Assembly (NCBI GenBank): GCA_946699065.1
Contig: CAMPDV010000013.1
Location: 1,116,001-1,180,000, forward strand
DNA from: Loxodes magnus
Taxonomy: Eukaryota > Ciliophora > Karyorelictea > Loxodida > Loxodidae
DNA length: 64,000 bases
Direction of reading: 5' to 3'
The translations under genes and the position numbers were made by a program. Shown in pieces: positions 52,483 to 64,000 of the stretch. Each line of letters begins with the position of its first letter. The first letter of the stretch is position 1. The notes beneath the pieces were generated by a model. The model was given only the letters and a program-made list of their open reading frames with translations. It was not told the DNA's origin and ran no database searches.

Positions 52483-52772
52483 ATGGTGGGTGAGGAGGTA
52501 AATAATCCATAAATTTTCCTAGTTGATATTATTGCTAATTTAATTCATCAACTATATGAATTTATACGAACAATACATTTTCGCTCCTTACATAACGAAA
52601 ATGAGTAAGTATCAAGATTAGTGAAACAATAGAGAGAAAGCTTTATACTGATAAAGTTAATCTATTAGTTCTTACTATTAAATGCTCTATTAAACTAACC
52701 ATTTTTCTAATAACTTCTCTATTGATTGCTACTTATCTTACTACAAAGTATAGCCTTATTTCTAAACGATAA
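52483..52772 (+). CDS. Small single-pass membrane protein, unknown
   Basis: Model join(52483..52604,52622..52772), 90 residues. The N-terminal part (MVGEEVNNPQIFLVDIIANL, HQLYEFIRTIHFRSLHNEND) is clearly protein-like, followed by one TM helix (IKLTIFLITSLLIATYL) and a short basic end (SLISKR) before TAA 52770-52772. A 17-nt intron (52605-52621, GTAAGTA..GATTAG) joins NEND to ETIERKLYTDKV. Alternatively the gene begins at ATG 52381 or 52422 and a 25-nt GTAAAT..CCTAG intron removes the codons for NNPQIFL. That version would have a Trp-rich N terminus and seems less likely. No family recognised. Confidence 0.5.
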
Positions 52773-53211
52773 AGTTCATTGCTTATTTAGTAAATAGTTA
52801 ATTTTTAATAGATAGCGTTTTATGTTTTAATGGTTTAAAGTATAATAATTTTATATAAAGTTAAGAGCGAATAAGGTATAATTAAAATAAAAATATACTA
52901 TTAGCAGTGAAGATTAGAGCAAATAAAATACTTTATATATTACCTTTACACTAAAATCTACATATGATTAATGTGCTTTTAGTTTAAAAACCATTCTAAT
53001 TTTTTGCTTAATTCGCATACAATAAAAATCGACTTAATAAGATCACAGTTAATGAAGTTTTATCTTAGAATGATAATCAGAAAAGACAGAAGTAGAGTAG
53101 TAAATATTAGCAGTAAATAGAGATATAATGAAGTAAATAGAGAGCGATGCATAGAATTAGAAGATTAGTGTTAGTTAATAATTAAAGTGCTTACATTCAT
53201 AATTAATAAAA
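52773..53211. other. Convergent spacer
   Basis: AT-rich DNA between the 3' ends of the small membrane protein and the Myb gene. No gene seen. Confidence 0.5.
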
Positions 53212-54614
53212 TTAATTCTCCATATTGAGTTTCTTTCTTTATTTGCTTTTAGTATCTTCCATGTCTTCGTTACTGTTTAATGTGTTTGGATCTATTATAT
53301 TCATTTGGTAAGGATAACTATTAGCATGCATTCCATAAGCAGAATTAGCAAAAGGTTCTTCTTTACTTTAAACTGCATCAAAATATTGATTGGATGGAGG
53401 ATGAAAAAGCGAAGAATCCGATCTTTCTAGGCTCATGCAACTCTTTGATTAAGTATATAAATTCAAATAGCTATTTCACTAGTTTTATGATAAATTGGAG
53501 CATTATGCATAAGGATCCTAGAAAGCATTATTCATTGCAAATGAATCTTGCCTTTAATCGTAATAACACTAGTTGTAATTTACCAGTGAGCTGAAGGGTG
53601 GAGAAAAATATTATGCTGAGGGCTACTATAATTGGAATTATTCGTAGTCATATCCATAAGGAATTTGGTTGGGAATTACTCCCTAACTATTATGCTTCGT
53701 GTTGCTTTCTGAATTTCTATTCAATAAAAACTTACTTTTAAAATTATCCTTTTTGGTTATCTTCTTGTTTTTATGCTAATTTCTTATGCTTTGCATTTTA
53801 CTTTTACTGATTGAAATTCTCTAATTATTTGATAATTATTTTTCCTCTATTTCTAACTTAATTTTCATTTCTTCCATCTAGAAGCTTGGTAATTTCAGCC
53901 CATTTCGCTCCAATTTATTAGTAAGAAGTCATGATAATTTTATCTTCTTCTTGAGTCCAATTTCCTTCTATAATATATTATAATTTTACTTTTGAGGTTT
54001 GGGTCAACATGGTTGTTCCATCTTTCTCTAGCCATTTTTCCTTTTCTAACTCTTTCTTATCCATGGACTTCTTTATTAAGTATATCAGCTATATCTTATC
54101 AAGAGTAGTGGTTATTGTTAGTTTTGAGTTAGAGTAATAACTAATCTTCTTCCACAGTTCACTTCTTTTACTTTTTAAGTCTATTATCTAAGTTGTAGCC
54201 GTAAAATGCTCTAGGAACAGAAAGTATAACTCCTTCTACACTTTCACTTCTCTACTTTCTCTTCCTTTGCTTTTTCGTAGGCTACGAAATGCACTCTTCA
54301 TAATTTTTAGGATTTTTTGTATGAGGCAATTTAGTTTGAGAAGACTACAAATTAACAAGTGATTAATTAGAGTTCACTGTGGTAAGTGAAAGCTGAGTTG
54401 ATAAATTAGAGTTTCGAGAATGATTTAACATGAAATCTGATTGGAATTCCTAATTTTTATCCCCGTCGCAAGTTTACTAGAAATAAGAATGCTACACTTG
54501 AGCAAATTCATTGCTACGGGGAACTTATTCAGGCATTCATTAAAGATACTATTTCTAATTGGGTACTTATAAATATTACTGCTAAGGTTCAAACTCTTGC
54601 TTGAATTTTTCCAT
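53212..54614 (-). CDS. Myb-domain (two-repeat) DNA-binding protein
   Basis: Model complement(join(53212..53716,53736..53967,53990..54614)), 453 residues. A Gln/Ser-rich N terminus and a basic stretch (PTKKQRKRKQRSE) precede two Myb/SANT repeats: KWTVEEDQLLLQL..SWQDIADIL..KMARERWNNHVDP, then LKKGNWTQEEDKIIM..GAKWAEITKLLDGRNENQVRNR. The regular Trp spacing and the linker NHVDPNLKKGNW are typical of R2R3-like Myb proteins; one repeat Trp is a TGA codon. A 22-nt intron (complement 53968-53989) splits that linker and a 19-nt intron (complement 53717-53735) follows the repeats. The C-terminal half is Asn/Gln/Ser/Tyr-rich. It is probably a sequence-specific nuclear regulator. It ends at TAA 53212 or at TGA 53197, five codons later. 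Confidence 0.85.
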
Positions 54615-56243
54615 ATTTTAAGAAGAAATTCTATTTCTAAATTTGTGATTAATTACTTGTTTAGTTTAAAAAACGATTTATTTTTAGCTTAAACCATCAT
54701 TTAAAAAACCACTTAGAAAGAAAGCATTCTGAATACATAAAAATGTATTAATATACTTTAGAATGCCAATTTATCCTCTAAATCATCTGTATTTGGTTTC
54801 TTTTTATTTAATATAAATAACATAAACTTTTTATGTAGAGACGAAGGTAGCTAGTATCAGTCAGTAATATTATTATGTTTAGCATATCTAAAGTATTAAG
54901 GCTTATTACTTATATTACTATACTTGATAATTCACTTTCAATATAACTATTAAAATGTAAATATCTTTGCACTTTAATAATGAAGGCTTTTGTGTATTAT
55001 GACCTCTTTATTTTAAACCGTAAATGTATTCATATAAAACTAGATTATAACTATGATTATAACTATTGCTAATACTTAAGATTTAGTTAACATTGTCAAA
55101 GATTAAGCATCATTTATACTAGGTAGAACTTATAAAGCTCCACATCATTAATACATGTTAACCCTTAGGTAAATTTGTCTCTTTGGATACATTAGTTAAA
55201 TTGAAGTAAAGTTGAATATAATTAACAGTATAATAAGGGAAGGCTAGCAAGTCTGACTTACTATATTAACTACCTTTTATCTAATTTTAAACTAGTAATA
55301 TTCCAAGAAAGTGTTTATAGTGTAAACATATTGATAATTTTACAATGGCACTTATTTCATTCTACCTAACTAAATTAAATAACTAAGATTAAAGTAGAGT
55401 TATAAAAATAAGTTCTATTAGAATCTATTTTTACAGAGCTTTTTTACTTTAATTGATTAATTATTATATTAAAATATTTATTAACTCATTACAGATTTAG
55501 ATAAATTTAATGGTTTAGATACCTTTTAATATAACCATAGTCTATTTTATTAATTTTCTAGATATCTAATAATTGTTTATTTTGAAATATTTCATAGTCT
55601 GTACATTAATCTATTTCTCTTATAAGATATCGAAATAGAGTACCTAATTATTTAATTTTGCTTATAAAGCATACCTAGTTAGACCTTTATTTGTTACTAA
55701 TTAAATCTAATTTAAATTTAGTTTGATATAAATTATTTTAGTGTAAGTGTCTTAGTTTAGTTCTTTTAAGTATCATTATAGCAGTAATAGCTTCTTCACT
55801 ATAAAGGTTATTATCTCTCTAATTGCTTCTGCATATCCATTCACTAACATATTTATCCTATACGCTTTTCATTAAATTTATGATCCAGTGATCTATAAAA
55901 TGCTTTATTGATTCAGGGTTATTAGACAATAGTTTAAGGAGTCTTCAAAGTAAATAAAATTAGGATAAAGATAAAGTTTAATTAACTGAATCGAATAAAT
56001 TATAAGCAAACCATTCATAAGTAGCATAATAATTATGCTACTTAGCATTCTTACATTATTAAGGTATTACACTAAAATGCTTCTCTTAATTGTCAATTTT
56101 GAAAGTATTACTAAGGGAACTAAAGAAGGTAGAATTAAAAATAGTGAGTAGATAATTAAATAAAAGGAATCATAATTAGATAAAATCTATTTATACTTAA
56201 TCCTTTAATTATCATTTGATTATTTATATAATAAAGAAAATAA
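54615..56243. other. Long divergent spacer
   Basis: About 1.6 kb of AT-rich DNA between the Myb gene (minus) and the GPCR-PIPK gene (plus). No coding-like frame or repeat recognised. Confidence 0.5.
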
Positions 56244-58307
56244 ATGAATGATTCAGATAACTAAAGTGATGACTCAAATATAGAGGAGTATTAATGTATA
56301 TTGTACATTACTTTAACTTCCATTATATGAGTTATCTACTTAATTTCCCTTTACAAGTATTTCTCTGATTATAATTGTAGGATACCTCCTTCTGATCTTA
56401 CCTTTTTCTAATCTACTTTTGGAGTTTTGATTTCCGCAAAGTAATTTTTAGCTGGAATTATAGCAAGTTTAAATGGTGGAGATCCATATCCAAGGGATTT
56501 CGTCTATTGTGATATATTAGCGGTTATTACTTTATATTGCTGAACTCTATTTACGATGTATAATGTAATGATAAGTTTTGAAATATACTAGTAGATATCT
56601 AATCCTTTTAAAAACCTAGAATACAACAAAAGAAAATACTTTTATCATACTATCAGTCATCTCATCTCCATTCTAATGACGTTATTCTGCACTATCTTTT
56701 ATGGAGTAGAGAAGTCTGATATAGGGATATGTAAGTTTAAAGAAAAAATTGTTATATAAATATCAAATATGCTGGTAACTTTTACAGGCATTGGCATTTC
56801 CTCTTTAGCTCTAGTTTTCACTTGGAGAGTTTTATATATTTCAGAAATAACCAAATTTCTACTGTTCAAGTACACTTTGTACATATTCACTATGAATTTC
56901 ATAGCTTTAATTCAACTCTGTGTCATGCTAATGTAATCAAGTCTAACCAAGTCTGCTTCTATTACTTTTAGCATTTTAGAGCTGTTTGATTTCATAGTTT
57001 TACTCCTCACTAGAATTTTAAATCCTTATTTAAAAGAAAAAAATAGCTTTCACAAGACTTCATCGATTGATGACAACCAATAATTTGTGGAGCTACTGAA
57101 GAACGATAAAACCCGTAGGTGAACATTTTGGAATAGATTCTAGAGTAGCAGTGCTAATAACTAGTCACTAACAAAATAAGTTTCTAAAAGGAACTAAAGA
57201 TCAATACTTAGTATAAGCTTCAATTAGTCAATCTACTCAATGCAAAGTAATTTAAACAAAGTATTGTTAGAATAAAATTTTAAGCTTTTTAAGAACAATG
57301 AAAGCTAGATATACAACTACACTATTCAAAGTGGAATAGTCGATAATCTTCAGATAGCCAAGTATATCATAGAGCAAAGAAACAAATGTGAATAATGTTT
57401 GGTTGATAGCAATGAGCCAGATTTCACCCTAATAAATTACTACCAAATACAAATTAAAGATAGAAAGAAATACATTTATTGTAGGGAAATTTGTCCTGAT
57501 ATATTCCACTAATTAACCCTCTCATCTAATATATCTAATGAAGAAATAGTAAATTCTCTAGATATTGAACAAAATTGGAAATACATAAGATAATTAAATT
57601 TAAATAAGTAGAAATTAAAAGGATAATCTGGGGCTTTTCTGTTTGAAACTTATGACAAAAAATTAATTCTAAAATCTATTTCAAAGTAAGAAGTAAAAAC
57701 ATTATTGCAAATCCTGCCTTTTTACTACTTTTATATTAAGCAGAATCCTTCTTCTTATATATCTAGAATTCTAGGCTTGCTTAATATTAAGTAGAATGAT
57801 GAAGTTAACCTTATTATAATGAAAAGCGTACTGCCTAAGAAATATAATATTAAATTTGACCTCAAAGGTAGTGATAGGTAAACTATTGATATCACTTCAA
57901 AGTCTACAAATATAAGCAAGAATAACATCTTTAAGGATAAAGACTTCTTTATTCTGATAAAGTAGATTTACTTATAGTAAGTTGAATGAAGATAAACAGT
58001 AGGATAGCTGGGACTTGATATTATGCTTCTGAATGATCTATGCTTAATAGACTATTCCTTACTACTTAGTATTAGTAACGAACAAAATGAGTTTAATATC
58101 TCTGTTGGAATAATCGATTTTTTGCAATTTTATAATATCAAAAAGTAAATGGAAAGATGCTTTAAGCGTTGCTTTCTAAGAAAGAAGAACTGCTCAATTA
58201 TACCACCTTAATAGTATGCAAGAAGACTCTTGAGCTTGATTCATTAAATATTCGTACTGAAATGGGAAGAGACAGTTCCATCTAGTTTTAATATAACAAG
58301 TGCTTAA
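56244..58307 (+). CDS. GPCR-phosphatidylinositol phosphate kinase fusion
   Basis: 687 residues, single exon. After an acidic N terminus (MNDSDNQSDDSNIEEY) come seven hydrophobic helices to about residue 260 (e.g. LVTFTGIGISSLALVF), then a polar linker and a complete PIP-kinase core: YDKKLILKSISKQEVK (ATP-site Lys), LLQILPFYYFYIKQNPSSYI, FDLKGSDRQT (Asp539), CLIDYSLLLSIS (Asp603) and VGIIDFLQFYNIKKQMERC. These are the defining PIPK motifs (DLKGS, DYSLL, IIDxLQ..KK.E), so the enzyme should be active on PtdIns phosphates. A 7TM receptor joined to a PIPK is known as a GPCR-PIPK (RpkA in Dictyostelium; expanded in oomycetes), coupling an external signal to PIP2 synthesis. Stop taken as TAA 58305; the next in-frame TGA is over 100 bases further. 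Confidence 0.9.
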
Positions 58308-58476
58308 AACCTTAACATCTTAATATAATAGGTATTATTCTTAGTCTTATTTACATATATTAAGCATATTACATTAAAAGGAAGGCATCATAGTAGTAGA
58401 AAGTGTTGATATGTAAATTAACTTAATGTTAAAGTAAAAAAGATTAATAAAATTATTCCAGTAAAATTGAATGAAG

Positions 58477-60395
58477 TCAAATTTTCTTATATACATTTTT
58501 ATCATTATTGCATAACTAGCACGAACTGCAGCACCTTGATTAGTCTTCTGCATAATCATCTGTCACTGAAGATTCACTTAATATTTGCACATCTTCATGA
58601 TTTGATCTTTCGCTTGATTCACCAGAATTATCTTTATTCTACTTAGCCTTGGAAAATCTTTCCGATGTTGTCTTATCCAAAAGCATATTTTTACATTAAA
58701 CGCAAAGAAGAACTCTAATATTAAAAGGCTTACAAAACAGGAAAAAGGAAAAGAAAGGAAATTAGAAACACAAGAAGAGAGAAAACAATTTCTAAGCTGC
58801 TTCAGGCAACTGAAGGTAGATTTGCATAGTATGCAATAATTGTGAATAAGCCTGATATTAAGCTTGAAGCTACGAAAAACACGTAAAAAACGAACACTCT
58901 ATGATTACTAAAAGCATATCAAAACTTACACTTCTCCAACGCAATTTCGAATCCAAGGACAGTGATGATCAAACTTTTTAACGCATTTATTGCAACAATG
59001 GCAATGTCGAGAACGAGGAGGTCGAAAAACAATGCAAGTTGGACACACTAAACTTGGATCAAATTTTTCATATAATTACTAAGTATTAAAAATTACCGAG
59101 AGTGTAGTATTAGGATTTGTCTTTATATAACCAGGATCCTTATTAACAATGTAAACGAAAATTGACACTGTAGAGATAATAATAGCAGCATGGATATGGG
59201 CTTATATCTCGTTTATCGCAGGTAAAATGAAAAAGAATAAATATAGGTTACCTAGAGAGAAAAGAATAATGAACGTTAAAAATGAGCAGTAATCTTCGTG
59301 ATAAGGAGCTAAAGGAGTTTTAAATCCAATTTTTTCTAAAAATCCAGGTTCTTTTAGTAGAGGAATTAAGGCAGACATTTAATTTTCATTTGCAATATCC
59401 ATTGGTGTGCGACCTCTAAAATCAACAGTATTTCTATTAGCTCCTTTCATCAAAAGGTATCTTACTATCCTTATATTTCCTGCCATTGTACCAAGATGAA
59501 GTGGAGTAAGACCATCTTAATCTCGACTTTCCACAGGGTGGCCTCAACTTAATAGTAATAAAACAGAAAGCTCACAACCAAGATAAGCAGCCCAGTGAAG
59601 AGGAGTAGATCCATTATGGTCTTATTCGTCAATAGAGCAATTCATTTCTTTTAGATATGCCATAACAATTACTTAATCAGCTTGTGCTGAAACATGCATT
59701 ACGGTTAATCCTTAAGAATTTTTCTAATTCAATTAGCATCCTTTTTCTACCAGCATTTTAACTAGTTACAAGTTACCTTTAAAAGCAGCAAAGTGTAAAG
59801 CCGTAAAACCCTCATTTGTTTTCAAATTTAGGAATCTTGGAAGTCTTTGCTCTATTTGAGACTTCTACTCCTCAAATTAAATATCTTAAGGAGTTTGACT
59901 AAAAGGAGTCTAAGACACAGCTTATGGACTACTGGTTTTGCGTGCACGAGGTCCTTCCATTTATGAAAGCCTCACTCAATCTATTAAAAAGGAAGCAATA
60001 TGAGTTTAATTGTTTAAGCAACTAACATGCAAACCGGAATATTTATTAGTGTCACATACAACAGTGACATCAATTTTCGCAGCAATAGATTATACATCGC
60101 GTAAGCAACCTTCTTTACAGGCTTTTAAAAATTTTTCAACTTATGATTCAACTGGTGATACTCCTCTAGATTCATCTGTTGAAATTACATTATCAGGCAA
60201 AGGAGAGGCATTTTGAGATTCTAGACAAGAGGGAGTTCCTTTGTTGTTAAATTCCTATTATTCTATAAGCTTCCTTTGCTCGTATTACTTTTCATTTTGT
60301 TTTTAAGAAGGATTTTCATCCTTTTCAGAATGAATCTCTTCCTCAGGAGTTAAAAGCTGAGCTTTAATCTTTACGCTTTAGCGAGGAGATTCCAT
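58477..60395 (-). CDS. Ankyrin-repeat DHHC palmitoyltransferase
   Basis: Model complement(join(58477..58714,58734..58907,58930..60395)), about 625 residues. A polar N terminus is followed by about six ankyrin repeats ([60 protein letters not shown]), four hydrophobic segments, and the DHHC Cys-rich domain ([35 protein letters not shown]) with the catalytic Cys near residue 479. This is the Akr1/ZDHHC13/17 type, which S-palmitoylates membrane and signalling proteins at Golgi or other membranes. A 22-nt intron (complement 58908-58929) follows NCVGEV and a 19-nt intron (complement 58715-58733) precedes the tail. An 18-nt GTAATTT..CTTAG (complement 59079-59096) may be a third. The tail is Ser-rich, ending in Cys-rich SRCCSSCQLC; stop TGA. 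Confidence 0.92.
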
Positions 60396-60629
60396 GTTTT
60401 TAAATAAATTAAAACAACAAAACTATGGCAATTAGCCATTTAAATTAAAAACGACTATACAATTCTTAAGAAGATTAAAAATTAAATTGCTTTAATTCCC
60501 TATTACCAGAATAATATTCAACTAGATATTTTAAGATAGCTACCTTTTGTATGGTGCAACATTAGAAAATTAAACAAATATATTTATGTTTGCTGCTTTT
60601 ATAAATAATCTGTAATTAATAAACAAATT

Positions 60630-61950
<1,321 letters not shown>

Positions 61951-63314
61951 TTAGTGTAAAATTATACGTAATATAATTTATCTTATTGTATTACTTGAAA
62001 AACTATTTCTAATATTTAAACTAAAAACACGCAACTCACAACACAAATTTTCAGAATAATGTATTTGAATTACTCAAACCATATTGATTATATTAGACTC
62101 TTATTAAAATGGCTGACTATTTTTGATAGCTAAATATTTAAGATAATCTTTGCCCTCCTTTTATATTTTCATTCAGTCATATAAATATAGATACCTTAAA
62201 CAGCTAACCTATTCAATAAAACCACTCTATTAAGTTACTTGAATAGCTATAGATGTAAATAGTTTTAATTTGGATATAAATAAATGCTTTTAGTTTCATA
62301 ATTGAACTTCTAGTATTTAATGCTCAATACTATTTTGAAAATAAACTAGTTACTTTCATTCAAATTATTAGCTAGAAATAGATAATTAAATTTACTTTTA
62401 AACTATTAACCTTTTACAATTTTATGAAACTGAAAGACTAAAGAGGATATGATAATAAGAGAAAGAATCAAATTATTATATTAGGGAATAATATTATTTT
62501 TATTTTGTTACTAATTACATAATAAGATACTAGTATACTTCAATTATACTCTTCTTCAGCTTATATATTTCCAATAACTATTCAGCACTCCTTATAATTT
62601 ATTAGAGGAATTTTAAGCTATTTAATAAGTTACTATTCTTTAATTGACCATTAAGGAGAGAGCTATAATAATAATTAGTAGCTTATGAAAGTTTTTAGTA
62701 AATAAGTATGTAAATATGCTTTAAGTATAGTTTCTAAAGAGTTAAAGTAGCAATTTAAAAATTTGAATACTAGCAATAAATACAGAATTAGGATTATTCT
62801 ACTTACTTGTTTTAATGCTTTATAGAAATACCTATACAATATGTTATTTCTAGCATGCTTGTAATATATTTAAATAGAACTAGTACATTGAGATAATTAT
62901 TCATAGAGATGACAACTCTTAAAATAGTGATAAATGCATTGGTTATCAAAGATATGCTAATATTAAGTTTAGAATCTTTAAAAGTAGACTATTATTTACA
63001 TACTTTCATTATATAAGTTTATTTACTTTGAGTGTCCTATTTATGAAATTATGATCTTCTATGTGTCATAAGTCAAATAGCTGAGATATGTAAAAATATT
63101 AGCACTAACTATTTTTAAAGAACTAGACTAAATTTTGAAATAAATGGATATACTTAAGCATTAGCCTAGAATTAAATACTTATCTATCTCATTAGAATTA
63201 AATGATAAAGAACTGATAGGAAGCTTAGAGTGCTATTAATTGAAAGTTAATAGTAAGAGAATAAGAAGCAACTTGGAGTTAATTTAAAGTGCTTTATTTT
63301 CTTAATTTTAATAA
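61951..63314. other. Divergent AT-rich spacer
   Basis: About 1.4 kb between the MAP kinase start (minus) and the MORN protein start (plus). No gene or regulatory motif recognised. Confidence 0.5.
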
Positions 63315-64000
63315 ATGGGAAATATCAATTGTACAAACTGCTCTTGTGCAAAAGAAAATGAGCAGAAGGGCTAACTGGAGTCTGAAAGAGGGGAGAAATA
63401 TACTCCAGCTCCTTAAAATATAGATGTTCAAGCAGCTAGTTAATAGTAGAATTAGAGGGATTATTAGAGCAATCTAAAGCAAATAATTAAAATTTAATCG
63501 TGATGAAGAGGATATTAAACTAGAAATCTTTTTAACCATTTAAGATCTTAATTCAAAGGTAATAATAAATACTTTACGGCTGATGAAAAGGCAGAAACTA
63601 TAGCCTCTGTTGGATAAGATTTTACTACTGGTGAAAGAGAGTAAAGGACATATACGTTTAAATCTGGTGCTGTATATAGAGGATAATGGAAAGATGGTAT
63701 GAGAGATGGATATGGTGTATAAACTTGGCCTGATAGTGCAAAATTTGAAGGGGAATGGAAGAAAAATAAAGCTCATGGGCACGGGCGTTTTTGACATGTT
63801 GATGGAGATGTTTATGAAGGTAAGATTTTTTAATAATTACAGGAGAATGAAAAGATGATAAAGCAAATGGTAAAGGAGTATACACTCATATAAATGGAGC
63901 AAGATACGAAGGAGATTGAAAGGATGATTTACAGCATGGATTTGGTACTATTATTTTATTATAGGAATTGAAACTTGGGCTGATGGATCAAGATATGAAG
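63315..64000 (+). CDS. IQ + MORN-repeat protein (3' end off window)
   Basis: Model join(63315..63819,63843..63944,63965..>64000), 214 complete codons visible. The start MGNINCTNCSC fits N-myristoylation (Gly2) with adjacent palmitoylatable cysteines, so membrane anchoring is likely. A Gln-rich stretch leads into an IQ motif (IIKIQSWWRGYQTRN; both Trp are TGA), a calmodulin-binding element. MORN repeats follow: YRGQWKDGMRDGYGVQTWPD, FEGEWKKNKAHGHGRF, YEGEWKDDKANGKGVY, YEGDWKDDLQHGFGIETW. MORN repeats bind membranes or act as protein scaffolds in protists. A 23-nt (63820-63842) and a 20-nt (63945-63964) intron each split a conserved Gly codon and must be removed to keep the repeats intact. The right edge cuts the gene. 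Confidence 0.9.

Overview
The window is nuclear DNA of a ciliate whose three standard stop codons are all used as sense codons. With the standard code the genes fall apart into short fragments. With TAA and TAG read as Gln and TGA as Trp they become long conserved proteins: VPS13, cyclin H, a MAP kinase, a ubiquitin protease, an RNF113 homologue, an SK-type K+ channel and others. TGA supplies invariant tryptophans, for example the MAP-kinase ATRW-YRAPE and DMWSVG motifs. The code and the 16-25 nt GT..AG introns point to a heterotrich or karyorelictean ciliate. NCBI table 28 (Condylostoma type) or 27 (karyorelict type) are the candidates. Ten genes seem to end at TAA and fourteen at TGA, which favours the type with no dedicated stop codon. 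I cannot name the species.

Layout: 25 protein genes lie on both strands, separated by very AT-rich spacers of 0.2-2.1 kb. 1-9.4 kb: a truncated beta-helix/Cys-rich multi-pass membrane protein, convergent with a 1,696-residue Cys-rich receptor kinase. 11.5-15.3 kb: an unknown Gln/Asn-rich protein, a sperm-tail PG-rich (SHIPPO-like) protein and an unknown protein. 15.9-22.3 kb: a Rab32-like GTPase, a 1,206-residue coiled-coil protein and cyclin H. 22.8-36.4 kb: a DUSP-MYND-USP protease, a small unknown protein and VPS13. 36.8-45.7 kb: a secreted Cys-containing protein, an unknown 413-residue protein, RNF113, a CCHC zinc-knuckle coiled-coil protein, a Trp-rich (possibly Sfi1-like) protein and an unknown basic protein. 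45.9-54.6 kb: an SK-type K+ channel, a tandem PAP2/sphingomyelin-synthase-like enzyme with one inactivated half, a small membrane protein and a two-repeat Myb protein. 56.2-64 kb: a GPCR-PIP kinase fusion, an ankyrin-DHHC palmitoyltransferase, a MAP kinase with a TDY loop, and the start of an IQ/MORN-repeat protein cut by the right edge.

The genes do not form an operon-like system. Several are membrane signalling or lipid proteins (receptor kinase, GPCR-PIPK, PAP2-like, DHHC, SK channel, VPS13, MAPK), but co-location in a eukaryote does not imply a shared pathway. No rRNA, tRNA, CRISPR, transposase, telomere or convincing mobile element was seen. All gene models were made by hand translation. 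Introns whose length is a multiple of three, and the exact stop in genes with nearby TAA and TGA, remain uncertain.
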